Origin: Candidatus Aminicenantota bacterium | GTDB taxonomy: Bacteria; Acidobacteriota; Aminicenantia; Aminicenantales; Saccharicenantaceae | Length of the DNA: 40,218 nucleotides | Assembly (NCBI GenBank): GCA_014360005.1 | Contig: JACIYI010000020.1 | Span: 1-40,218 of the forward strand | Reading direction: 5' to 3' | In this document: positions 33,907 to 40,218 of the stretch, in pieces | Numbering within the stretch: the first letter of the stretch is position 1 | Layout: every line of letters starts with the position of its first letter | The notes under the pieces: generated by a model | What the model was told of the DNA's origin: nothing | Databases searched by the model: none | Seen by the model: the letters and a program-made list of their open reading frames with translations, nothing else | Program-made: the position numbers and the translations under genes

Positions 33907-34776
33907 TCACTTCTTTATGGTGGCGTCTTCTTTTAGGCCGACCTTCTTATAAAGCTCGCGGCGGCCGGCCTTGTCCTGTTCCAGGATTGTTCTGGCGTAT
34001 TTGGCGATTTCTTCGGCTTTAGCCCGCGGCACCACGATTACTCCATCTCCATCAGCCACGATTATATCCCCGGGGACAACCAGCACTCCGCCGCAGACGA
34101 CCGGTCTGTTTACCGACTCCAGCTCGTTTCTCCCAGGTCTGATGCCTCGCCCGGGCTTTTTGAAATAAAGCGGGACTCGCTCAACGATGATTTCATCTGT
34201 ATCGCGGGCCGAGCCACTGGTCACCACACCCACACAACCCAGCCGCTTCCATTCCAGGATGTTATAAGAGCCGATAGAGCCGACATCGGCGTCGGGTGAG
34301 TCCTCAATAACCAGAGCTGTCCCTTTGCGGATTAGCCTGGTAAAGAGCTCTGCTGAGCGCTTCTCATACCAGTCTCCGGCCCAGCGGTCGTAAGCTTCGG
34401 TGGTCAGACCAACGGCCGGCGGTTGCTGCGTCGGGACATACCTGGCGGTCACGGCCACACCCACAAAGCGGTGAGCGAAACGCTCGGTATCGCGCCACAG
34501 GGGATGAATTTCCGGGTTCATAAGACCGATATTTTTCAGTCCCACGGCATCCATTCCGTCCGAGACATCTGCGACTCTGAGCCCCCTGAAAAGCTCCAGA
34601 ATCTGCTGGTCCTCAGCTTCGGAATAAACCGGCGTAGGTATAAAATTCATGCCAGCTCTTAGAACCTCAGGCCGGGAAGATTTCTCATCCGGCACCTGAC
34701 TGAGGACTAGGCTGGATCCCAGCCAACAGAACATGGCCAGTATTAACGCCGAGCGATTAGCCAGAAATTTTTTCAT
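33907..34776 (-). CDS. exported RraA-like protein
   Basis: The RraA fold is shared by the RNase E inhibitor RraA and by class II 4-hydroxy-4-methyl-2-oxoglutarate aldolases and related lyases. The product has ILELFRGLRVADVSDGMDAVG near residue 60, GCVGVVTSGSARDTDEI near 180 (the G-x-x-x-x-x-G-x-x-RD segment with the metal/substrate Arg-Asp) and VVPGDIIVADGDGVIVVP near 230, the family signature. Unusually it starts with a signal peptide (MKKFLANRSALILAMFCWLG, then SSLVLSQ). GGAGGG lies five bases before ATG 34776, so I choose that start over the longer frame from 34812. Exported RraA-like proteins cannot regulate RNase E; a lyase role in the periplasm is inferred. Confidence 0.82.
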   Translation of the reverse strand: MKKFLANRSALILAMFCWLGSSLVLSQVPDEKSSRPEVLRAGMNFIPTPVYSEAEDQQILELFRGLRVADVSDGMDAVGLKNIGLMNPEIHPLWRDTERFAHRFVGVAVTARYVPTQQPPAVGLTTEAYDRWAGDWYEKRSAELFTRLIRKGTALVIEDSPDADVGSIGSYNILEWKRLGCVGVVTSGSARDTDEIIVERVPLYFKKPGRGIRPGRNELESVNRPVVCGGVLVVPGDIIVADGDGVIVVPRAKAEEIAKYARTILEQDKAGRRELYKKVGLKEDATIKK

Positions 34777-35272
34777 TTTTCCCTCCATCTCTTTTTTACC
34801 TTTGCTTATCAATTGGTTTATATTCCGGCTTTCAGTTCGTAGTCAAGGAAAGAGAAATTGGGAAAATTGAAAAACTGAGCCGCCTTGCGAAAAAATTGGG
34901 GACGCCGAGAGAAATTGGGGATGCCTTACAAAAAATTGGCAGGCCTTAGACATTTACCGATTTTTACCTTTTCCCCGGGCTATGTACCAGGACCGACATT
35001 TTTTTATGACACATCAGCTGCCGGGGCGCCTGTGGCCTCTTTATGTTTTGAGTCTTGAGACTCCTTATTTATCGTGTTTATCCCGCGCAGTCAGCGGGCA
35101 AAGAAGTCGGTGAATAATTGTAGAATGGTTATTGTGTTCGCATTGTTTCTGTCCGCATTATTTCCCATTTATTTAATAGAGAGACAAGTATGGTGTCTCA
35201 AATTTATTCTCAGCTTATGCCCGAGAATGAGATTGCCAGGATCTGTCTCTGAGGGTCGAAAAAATGTCATGG
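34777..35272. other. 496-bp gene-free region with degenerate tandem repeat
   Basis: Upstream of the RraA-like gene and left of the methyltransferase cassette. It holds the 17-21-bp repeats at 34890-34950 and otherwise AT-rich sequence with no supported gene. A plus-strand open frame that starts at 35074 runs antisense through the methyltransferase gene and is a shadow of it. Confidence 0.45.
34890..34950 (+). repeat. three degenerate direct repeats (AAATTGGGGAxGCC type)
   Basis: AAAAAATTGGGGACGCC (34890), AAATTGGGGATGCCTTA (34912) and AAAAAATTGGCAGGCCTTAG (34930). The first two share AAATTGGGGAxGCC and the last two share GCCTTA. The GGGGAC and CTTAG parts match the variant repeat at 36494 (core GTCTTAGGCG). 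Confidence 0.6.
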
Positions 35273-35301
35273 AAAATAGGGAAACGAGTATTGTGTCCCC
35301 C
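35273..35301 (-). repeat. left inverted repeat of the cassette
   Basis: 29 bp, AAAATAGGG then AAACGAGTATTGTGTCCCCC; exact reverse complement of 36222-36250. On the minus strand it reads as hairpin GGGACAC-N7-GTTTCCC with one mismatch followed by TATTTT, immediately after the methyltransferase stop, so it may also terminate that transcript. Confidence 0.9.
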
Positions 35302-35304
35302 TTT

Positions 35305-36090
35305 TTAGGGCTTGGAGGCTTCCACAAGGAGTGTCAGTCCATGCTTGCTTTCCGCCGCCCTTCGTTCTGCCAGGCGAAGCAGCAGCAGGCCAGCGGTTCC
35401 GAGCACCGCATATCCTGCCAGCCGCACAGGGGCAAGCGCTGGCGGCAGGTCATCAAGCTTCCAGGAGAATCTGCTCATAGCAACAGCCAGCCTGGAGGTC
35501 AGCACATAACGGCATCGTTCCGTTTTCAGACCAACCTTTTGCAGCTTTTCAACTATCTTTTCCTTTGTGTAGAAACTTTTGACCGCATACCGTCTTCGGT
35601 GCCGCTCTCTTTCATTATCAGTGATGCCAGGGTTCGAAAGGCTGTCAGCCGAAAAGACCAGCCGGCCCCCGGGTTTTAACATTCTGGCCAGCTGGAACAG
35701 GACTTTCTCGTCATCTACAAAGTGCTCGATGACACAGAAGCTGACGATTTTATCGAAAAAAGCCTCGGGGTAGTCAAGCTCGGCAGCATCTAACTCTCTG
35801 AATTCCAGCCTCTCATTTTTAACGCGGTTTCTGGCGCTGGCAATGGCTTTAGGATTTAAATCAATGGCTTTGACCAAGGCTCCACAGGAAGCAATCTTCT
35901 CTGAAAGATAGCCTTCTCCACAGCCTACATCCAGAATCTTTTCTCCGGGTTGCGGGTTCAGCCAGCGGAGAATAATCTTACATTCCTCGGCTCGCCTGAA
36001 GTTGCGCTGTGAGCCGAAGAGGCTTAATCTTAAGCCGGAGAGCTTGATTTTTATGTACTGTAAGCTGCCGGATGGGAAGGAGGTTTCCAT
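35305..36090 (-). CDS. class I SAM-dependent methyltransferase with C-terminal hydrophobic segment
   Basis: The 261-residue protein has the Rossmann methyltransferase core. Motif I is ILDVGCGEGYLSEKI (52-66), the acidic end of beta-2 is VKAIDLNPKAI (Asp77), and FDKIVSFCVIEHFVDDEKVL and MLKPGGRLVFSAD mark motifs II and III. This is the UbiE/SmtA-like type; the substrate is unknown. After the core a C-terminal extension has a hydrophobic run (about 218-238; LAGYAVLGTAGLLLLRL) followed by basic AERRAAE, which may attach it to the membrane. GAGGAG lies six bases before ATG 36090. It is enclosed by inverted repeats and present again at 39958-40218. Confidence 0.9.
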   Translation of the reverse strand: METSFPSGSLQYIKIKLSGLRLSLFGSQRNFRRAEECKIILRWLNPQPGEKILDVGCGEGYLSEKIASCGALVKAIDLNPKAIASARNRVKNERLEFRELDAAELDYPEAFFDKIVSFCVIEHFVDDEKVLFQLARMLKPGGRLVFSADSLSNPGITDNERERHRRRYAVKSFYTKEKIVEKLQKVGLKTERCRYVLTSRLAVAMSRFSWKLDDLPPALAPVRLAGYAVLGTAGLLLLRLAERRAAESKHGLTLLVEASKP

Positions 36091-36187
36091 GTTTTCTCCT
36101 CACTGTGAGCTGATATGAACCCTAATAGTTCTCTAGCTGGAAAAAGGGACCAAAGTTGTCCATTTGGCTTTACTATTTGCACAATTC

Positions 36188-36217
36188 AATATATCTCATC
36201 ACCAAATAAAGTGTCAA
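36188..36217 (-). promoter_or_regulatory. promoter of the cassette methyltransferase
   Basis: On the minus strand TTGACA (36217-36212), 18-bp spacer, TATATT (36193-36188); start near 36181 and a leader of about 91 nt. The -35 box lies 4 bp inside the right inverted repeat, so the cassette carries its own promoter wherever it lands. Confidence 0.7.
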
Positions 36218-36221
36218 AAAC

Positions 36222-36250
36222 GGGGGACACAATACTCGTTTCCCTATTTT
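36222..36250 (+). repeat. right inverted repeat of the cassette
   Basis: Perfect reverse complement of 35273-35301. No plus-strand gene ends before it, so it is not here as a terminator. Confidence 0.9.
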
Positions 36251-36626
36251 TTTGGGCCATGGCTGCTGGCTGCAGCCTGGCAGCCTGACCGGACCTGTCG
36301 CCTTTTCGCTATCTATGCGGTAATTAAAATCTTTAGGCCTGAATCGGCGAGTTTCCGCTTGATTTGATAAGCACAGCGGCTATAGTTTTTAATTTCCGGC
36401 AACCGCCTGAAGGATTATTAGAGGCTGAAAGGCCATTAAACAGGCTTCCCAGGCGGTGTCAACGTACTTTCCCAGCATTTTATGATTGAAAACGGGGGAC
36501 GTCTTAGGCGTTTCCTTATTTCCCCCAAGTGAAACCAAAAATCGGGAGGGACACCTCAACTCATTAACTTTTACAAAACAGGTGACAAAATATGATGCGC
36601 TATTCTCATTTCCTAATTTTTTTCTT
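36251..36626. other. 376-bp gene-free region with a variant REP-like repeat
   Basis: Between the right end of the cassette and the end of the pseudopilin-tailed protein gene. Apart from the variant repeat at 36494-36521 I see no feature; short open frames here have no support. Confidence 0.45.
36494..36521 (+). repeat. REP-like repeat with a different core
   Basis: GGGGGAC, core GTCTTAGG, then CGTTTCC and TTATTT. The outer parts match the 29-bp repeats while the core differs from ACAATACT, so ends and core vary independently. Confidence 0.7.
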
Positions 36627-37955
36627 CTACTTCCAGTTTTCCTGCCAGGACCAATCGTCGTCTTTGGCCATGACTGCCTGAGTCATCATCGACATCCGCC
36701 CGCCGTCGTCCTTTTTATTTGAGCCGAGGCTGTAAACAATAAAGCCATCTCCTTTGACTTTGTAAACCAGAGGTTGACCGGTAAAAGGGTCAAGCGGTTC
36801 TGCCGCCAAAAAATCCGGCATAAGTTCTGAGATACTATCCGGATATTTCCTGTGCTGTTGCTGATAAATCTTACAGGCTATACCTGTCCTGGCGGCCTCC
36901 AGATAAGCTTCCAGCGTTGCTTCTTTCAGTATTATGGTATAGAGATTTGGCAAAATCAGGCCGGCCAGGCGGTATTGGGCAGGAACCTTGATTTCCTGCC
37001 CCTGCCATTGCCGGGTTTTTTCGTTTCTGTAAAAAGATTCGCCGGCGCTCTCAATCATCTCTTGATAATGCCTGGCGACCCAGATGACTTCTGATTTCAA
37101 AACAGGTCTAATTAGCCAGTAAAAAGCCCGATCGCACCACCCTGAGTTTACCCCGGAAATTATTTCTCCTCTTAATATATAATTATAAATCTCGAGGGTA
37201 AAGCCTGAGTATTCTGCCTTAAAAGCATTTACCATGGCTTTTCGCCACCACACCGGATCCAGTAGCTTCATAATTCTGGCTGCGGTTTCAGCCGGCAATT
37301 CTCTCCCATTGACCAGGCGATTCAGGTTATGAACCAGCATCCTGGTGTTGGCCATCGAGACCAGAAAGTTGATCAACATCGGTGATTGGGCACAGAGTCT
37401 GGCAAATTGCAGGCCGTGTAAAATCTCTTCATCAGCCTCATCCGTTCGCCCCTTTTCTGCCTTTAACAAAGCATCAATGATGAGGACCCTGTTGGCCTGA
37501 ATCATAAGAGAGAGGTTGGGAACATTGCGTTCCAAAGGAGGTTTGTTTATGTCGCTGTATTGGAAGCAGCCTTTGGTTGAGGCTTCAATCAACAGGTCAA
37601 TCGCTTTCCTGTTTTTCTCAACGATGGCCGCCAGCTTGTTCTTTTTGTCAGGGGAAAATTCTTTCCACTCAGAAATTTCGCTCACCGCTGCCAGCAGGCT
37701 CTTGTCATCCTGGTCAAGAATCAGCAGGGATTCTACGGCTTTCCAGGGAAGAGCGGCATTTTCCTGGTCGGGGCAAGGCGGAAACAGGCTTGAGGGCTCG
37801 ACTATCTGGTGCCGAGCTTTTAATTCAGCCAGGTAACGCTCAAGTTTCTGGCCGTTGATATAATTAAAAATAGCTCTGAGAGCAAGCCCCGCGGCAATTA
37901 TTGTGAGCAAAATAAGACCAATCCAGGCCAAGGCTTTCTTTGCTTTAACTCCCAT
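36627..37955 (-). CDS. membrane-anchored protein with a pseudopilin-like C-terminal tail
   Basis: The 442-residue protein has one N-terminal membrane helix (about 8-28) and a long helical part (35-370) rich in Leu, Ala and Glu with no recognised domain. The tail (about 375-442) resembles the C-terminus of type II secretion pseudopilins: RKYPDSISELMPDFLAAEPLDPFTGQPLVYKV, then DGFIVYSLGSNKKDDGG. In pseudopilins this segment binds calcium through the Gly/Asp-rich loop. Proteins of this plan accompany ECF sigma factors in Aminicenantes- and planctomycete-like genomes as far as I know, with no known function. The gene overlaps the putative anti-sigma gene by 11 bp, so the two are translationally coupled. 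Confidence 0.65.
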   Translation of the reverse strand: MGVKAKKALAWIGLILLTIIAAGLALRAIFNYINGQKLERYLAELKARHQIVEPSSLFPPCPDQENAALPWKAVESLLILDQDDKSLLAAVSEISEWKEFSPDKKNKLAAIVEKNRKAIDLLIEASTKGCFQYSDINKPPLERNVPNLSLMIQANRVLIIDALLKAEKGRTDEADEEILHGLQFARLCAQSPMLINFLVSMANTRMLVHNLNRLVNGRELPAETAARIMKLLDPVWWRKAMVNAFKAEYSGFTLEIYNYILRGEIISGVNSGWCDRAFYWLIRPVLKSEVIWVARHYQEMIESAGESFYRNEKTRQWQGQEIKVPAQYRLAGLILPNLYTIILKEATLEAYLEAARTGIACKIYQQQHRKYPDSISELMPDFLAAEPLDPFTGQPLVYKVKGDGFIVYSLGSNKKDDGGRMSMMTQAVMAKDDDWSWQENWK

Positions 37956-38406
37956 TTAATTCCTCCATCAAAAATTTTATCTGCCAGTAAAACCCTGGTC
38001 TCTGGTCTTGATGGGATGCTTTCTTCCTGGCCGACCGTAATGAAGACAGAGATTTTTCGTACGTGCTTAATTCAGACCATTCAGCCCGGATAGAGTTTAA
38101 TTCGTCTTCCACCGGTTGGTTGGAATAAGTGGTAGCAAGCGGCCATAGGGCCTGAAAGTGCTGGGTTTCTGATCGAGTAATCATTATTTCGGCCCAGAGC
38201 GTCAGGGCGATAACGGCGAGGCAGAAAATAGTTATACGGCGCATAGCAGGTGTAAAGGCTGCCTCTAAATGTGCCAGCTCTCCCTGTTCTTCAAGGCGTT
38301 GAAAAATTCTTTCTTTAAGTCCCGCCGGCGCCGGCTTCCGCCTGAATTTCGAGAGAAAAGATTCAAAGTTTCTGTCAGCTGATTCATCTCTACCTGTTTC
38401 TTTCAT
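37945..38406 (-). CDS. putative anti-sigma factor, single membrane span
   Basis: The 153-residue product lies directly after an ECF sigma gene and overlaps it by 17 bp. It has a charged cytoplasmic part (1-55; KPAPAGLKERIFQRLEE), one membrane helix (about 57-75; ITIFCLAVIALTLWAEIMI) and an outer part of about 75 residues. This is the layout of an ECF anti-sigma factor. No zinc-binding His-x3-Cys-x2-Cys motif is present, so it is not of the ZAS type, and no sequence family is recognised. Function is inferred from position and topology. Confidence 0.65.
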   Translation of the reverse strand: MKETGRDESADRNFESFLSKFRRKPAPAGLKERIFQRLEEQGELAHLEAAFTPAMRRITIFCLAVIALTLWAEIMITRSETQHFQALWPLATTYSNQPVEDELNSIRAEWSELSTYEKSLSSLRSARKKASHQDQRPGFYWQIKFLMEELNGS

Positions 38407-38887
38407 CTTTTCCCTCCATGATGGCCTTCATAGCAGCCAGTCCGTAACGGTAGCGGCTGGCCACTGTGTTAATTGAAAGCCCACAAGCCGCGGCGATTTC
38501 CTTGAAGGTGAGTCCTTCAAAAACCTTGAACAAGATGACTTCCCGTTGCTCGTCTGGCAATTTGGCCAGGGCCCTGGCCAGCATTTCTGTAGAATCCTGA
38601 TCCGGTCCTTCAACCGTCTTCTGAATGATGTCTTGAAGACCGCCCAGATTTTGTGGGTCGAGTTTCTGATTCTTTTTGTTCTGGAGAAAACGATTGGCCT
38701 CATTTCGAGCCACTCTGAAGATAAAGGCCTCAGGCTTTCTGATAAATTTCCAGCGGATGTTGTACCTGGAAAAGCGGGTGAAGATTTCCTGCAGGACATC
38801 CTCAGCATCCTCCAGAGAGCCGAGTTTGACTGAAAGGTAATGAAACAATTTTTCACCGTATAGGTCATAAAGTTGTTCCAGTTTCAT
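38390..38887 (-). CDS. ECF-type sigma-70 RNA polymerase factor
   Basis: The 165-residue protein has the two ECF domains. Sigma region 2 (about 5-72) carries YGEKLFHYLSVKLGSLEDAEDVLQEIFTRF and IRKPEAFIFRVARNEANRFL. Region 4 (about 100-152) carries LPDEQREVILFKVFEGLTFKEIAAACGLSINTVASRYRYGLAAMK, a clear helix-turn-helix for the -35 box. Regions 1 and 3 are missing, as usual for ECF factors. It is followed by a putative anti-sigma gene and a membrane protein gene with overlaps, and preceded after 46 bp by a DUF998 gene on the same strand; the four may form an operon. The target promoter is not visible. Confidence 0.92.
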   Translation of the reverse strand: MKLEQLYDLYGEKLFHYLSVKLGSLEDAEDVLQEIFTRFSRYNIRWKFIRKPEAFIFRVARNEANRFLQNKKNQKLDPQNLGGLQDIIQKTVEGPDQDSTEMLARALAKLPDEQREVILFKVFEGLTFKEIAAACGLSINTVASRYRYGLAAMKAIMEGKDERNR

Positions 38888-38933
38888 GTGGCCTTTACTG
38901 ACCCTGTCTCAATATAGAAGACCCGCCCCCGGC

Positions 38934-39617
38934 TTATTTTTGTCTATTTTTCATATCTTTCTTTAAGAGAAGTATGGCCAGCACCACTACCCAGAGCATA
39001 TAGACGCCAATGTTTATCCTCTCCCAGACGCCGATTAATGGTGTCGGCAGATTGGCCTGAAGTTTTGGTGATTCGATTCCCGTCAGAATTCCCGCGGTAA
39101 TGAGTATCACAATGGTCAGGATGGAATAAACCCGGAACCGCTTTCCGAAAGCGGCTGCCCCGAAGCCGATCTGAAGCAGCATTAGAGGAACCACAACCAT
39201 GGTAAAAGCGATGTGCAGGGTATCAGTCAGAGTAGCCCCGCCTGCGGCCAGAACTTCGCGTTGGTGCATGGGCGGCCAGAAAAAGCCGATGACAGCCTGG
39301 GCAATCATCGACCAGCCGACCACCCGCAACCGGCGGTTTTCCCGGGCTGAAATCAGAACGCCCCAGCCAAATGCGGCTAAAAGCAGGCCCCAAATTGTGC
39401 CTAAGGCAACCCAGAGAGCTCGGGTTGGAGCCCCGATGGCTGACAGTTCGCTGACGGTAAAAGATGCTATATTGTAGCCTGGATAGAGAATCGGTATAAA
39501 AGCATTCATGGCCACATAAAGCAGCGAAGACAGGAGGCCGCAGATGAGCAGGGCTTTCAACATCCTGCTTCTGGCCGGCCCTTCCTTTGAACCCTGGAAG
39601 GAAGGAGTTGGTTCCAT
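38934..39617 (-). CDS. DUF998-like integral membrane protein
   Basis: The 227-residue product has about six membrane helices (19-38, 66-88, 96-114, 131-156, 162-180, 199-218), with NIASFTVSELSAIGAPTRALW between the first two, which matches the DUF998 pattern. The function of this family is unknown. AAAAGGAG lies seven bases before the ATG. The gene ends 46 bp upstream of the ECF sigma gene, so it may be part of that operon. Upstream (39663-39807) are three REP-like repeats and no clear promoter. Confidence 0.8.
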   Translation of the reverse strand: MEPTPSFQGSKEGPARSRMLKALLICGLLSSLLYVAMNAFIPILYPGYNIASFTVSELSAIGAPTRALWVALGTIWGLLLAAFGWGVLISARENRRLRVVGWSMIAQAVIGFFWPPMHQREVLAAGGATLTDTLHIAFTMVVVPLMLLQIGFGAAAFGKRFRVYSILTIVILITAGILTGIESPKLQANLPTPLIGVWERINIGVYMLWVVVLAILLLKKDMKNRQK

Positions 39618-39662
39618 TTTTTTCTCCTTTTAATAAATTTATATTCAGTCGTCTGGACGAAA

Positions 39663-39690
39663 AATGGGGACACGAGAGTGTGTCCCCATT
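39663..39690. repeat. hairpin repeat with 11-bp arms (AATGGGGACAC)
   Basis: Arms AATGGGGACAC (39663-39673) and GTGTCCCCATT (39680-39690), loop GAGAGT. Perfect arms. Same GGGGACAC element as the palindromes at 33826, 33879 and 39744, with a six-base loop in place of a continuous palindrome. Confidence 0.8.
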
Positions 39691-39743
39691 CTTACTTCTG
39701 ATAACCTTTTAACCTTTTTTGGTATAAAAGAAAAGAGAAAAGA

Positions 39744-39765
39744 GGGGACACCTGCAGGCGTCCCC
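39744..39765. repeat. 22-bp near-palindrome, third copy
   Basis: GGGGACACCTG followed by CAGGCGTCCCC; one base differs from the perfect palindromes at 33826 and 33879 (T to C). Confidence 0.8.
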
Positions 39766-39778
39766 ATTCCCTTAAAAC

Positions 39779-39807
39779 GGGGGACACAATACTCGTTTCC
39801 CTATTTT
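39779..39807 (+). repeat. 29-bp REP-like repeat, plus orientation
   Basis: Identical to 36222-36250. It sits 14 bp after the palindrome at 39744-39765 and 112 bp before the minus-oriented copy at 39920. It has no gene ending just before it. Confidence 0.85.
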
Positions 39808-39876
39808 CAGGACAATTTTTTGCCCTGCAAAGACAGTCCCTGGCATTCTCATCCCGGAGAATTCTCGGGGTTAATC

Positions 39877-40218
39877 TCAAAGATTAAAAGTGGTTCGAGT
39901 TAGCATTATTAGAGACCAAAAAATAGGGAAACGAGTATTGTGTCCCCCTTTTAGGGTGCTTTCCGCCGCCCTACGTTCTGCCAGGCGAAGCAGCAGCAGG
40001 CCAGCGGTTCCGAGCACCGCATATCCTGCCAGCCGCACAGGGGCAAGCGCTGGCGGCAGGTCATCAAGCTTCCAGGAGAATCTGGTCAGGGCGACAGCCA
40101 GCCTGGAGGTCAGCACATAACGGCATCGTTCCGTTTTCAGACCAACCTTTTGCAGCTTTTCAACTATCTTTTCCTTTGTGTAGAAACTTTTGACCGCATA
40201 CCGTCTTCGGTGCCGCTC
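39877..40218 (-). CDS. second copy of the cassette methyltransferase, C-terminus altered, cut by window edge
   Basis: Positions 39958-40218 match 35347-35607 over 261 bp with no gaps and five mismatches (about 98%). The frame is the same as in the first copy (for example LTSRLAVALTRFSWKLDDLPP). The last about 12 codons of the first copy (HGLTLLVEASKP and stop) are missing: about 34 bases of copy 1 after TTTAGGG are absent here. Translation would therefore continue from AERRAAES through the inverted repeat (TLKGGHNTRFPIF) to a stop at 39877. The visible part is the C-terminal region only; the catalytic core lies beyond the window, so whether it is functional cannot be judged. Confidence 0.75.
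   Translation of the reverse strand, partial: ERHRRRYAVKSFYTKEKIVEKLQKVGLKTERCRYVLTSRLAVALTRFSWKLDDLPPALAPVRLAGYAVLGTAGLLLLRLAERRAAESTLKGGHNTRFPIFWSLIMLTRTTFNL
39920..39948 (-). repeat. 29-bp inverted repeat at the left end of the second cassette
   Basis: Identical to 35273-35301. Internal spacing to the methyltransferase sequence is the same as in the first copy up to the small deletion. The flanking bases to the left (39900-39919) do not match those of the first copy (35253-35272). Confidence 0.85.

Larger units (their letters stand above)
35273..36250 (-). mobile_element. 978-bp methyltransferase gene cassette with perfect 29-bp inverted repeats
   Basis: Bounded by perfect 29-bp inverted repeats at 35273-35301 and 36222-36250 (C-rich ends facing inward). 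Inside are one sigma-70 promoter and one gene, with almost no spare sequence: the promoter's -35 box is 4 bp from the right repeat and the stop codon is 3 bp from the left. A second copy starts at 39920 with the same repeat-to-gene spacing and different flanks. Sequence similarity ends at the outer edge of the repeat. No transposase is inside, so if it is mobile it depends on an enzyme elsewhere. No clear target duplication. Confidence 0.6.

Noticed and set aside
35074..35679. 201-codon plus-strand open frame through the left repeat
   Set aside because: It runs antisense through the methyltransferase gene, which has clear motifs; no ribosome binding site or domain supports it.
35266..36261. 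CATGG on both sides of the methyltransferase cassette as a target-site duplication
   Set aside because: CATGG touches the left repeat but lies seven bases from the right repeat, so it is not at matching positions and is likely chance.
1..40218. CRISPR array, tRNA, rRNA or phage module
   Set aside because: No regularly spaced direct repeats, cloverleaf or rRNA-like sequence, and no phage structural genes were seen by eye; a covariance search for tRNA was not possible.

Overview
The window is a bacterial chromosome segment of roughly 50-55% GC. Its gene content suggests the Candidatus Aminicenantes / Acidobacteriota neighbourhood: a VWFA-related protein of the acidobacterial type, a secretin carrying TPR and cohesin-like parts, many AGG arginine codons, and dense REP-like repeats. 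This assignment is inference; there is no rRNA or other marker gene here.

Layout. 1-187 is the end of an ISL3-type insertion sequence. 0.56-4.4 kb carries a URO-D/methyltransferase-like protein, a glutamine synthetase facing an Lrp/AsnC regulator, and S-adenosylmethionine decarboxylase (speD). 4.7-7.3 kb is a secreted M1-type metallopeptidase whose start codon is missing. 7.3-11.9 kb is a two-component system (sigma-54 activator plus PDZ-containing membrane kinase) behind a small secreted protein. 12.4-15.0 kb has an ARPP-1 family protein and an XRE regulator fused to an ImmA/IrrE-like domain that has lost its HEXXH motif. 15.4-23.0 kb is a seven-gene type II secretion / type IV pilus-like operon (F, E, M, N, O, P-like, secretin) with a good sigma-70 promoter and no pseudopilin gene. 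23.0-29.1 kb holds a LEA14-like lipoprotein, a MoaD/ThiS-like sulfur carrier, a B12-binding radical SAM protein and a VWFA-related secreted protein. 29.1-34.8 kb holds an orphan multi-PAS HWE-type kinase, class I fumarase, a broken small gene and an exported RraA-like protein. 35.3-40.2 kb holds two copies of a SAM methyltransferase gene around an operon of DUF998 protein, ECF sigma factor, putative anti-sigma factor and a membrane protein with a pseudopilin-like tail.

The most unusual feature is a family of short repeats built as GGGGGAC - variable core - CGTTTCC(C), with A/T-rich flanks. One pair forms perfect 29-bp inverted repeats around a 978-bp unit (35273-36250) that holds little besides a sigma-70 promoter 4 bp inside one repeat and a methyltransferase gene whose stop lies 3 bp inside the other. 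A second copy of the repeat plus gene (about 98% identical over 261 bp) starts at 39920 and runs off the window. Sequence similarity between the copies ends at the outer edge of the repeat, so the repeat looks like the boundary of a mobilised gene cassette. No transposase for it is present. Four of the repeats sit just after stop codons in the orientation of an intrinsic terminator.

Several lesions are single-base homopolymer contractions (the M1 leader and three sites in the small gene upstream of fumarase). These may be true decay or assembly error, and reads would settle it.
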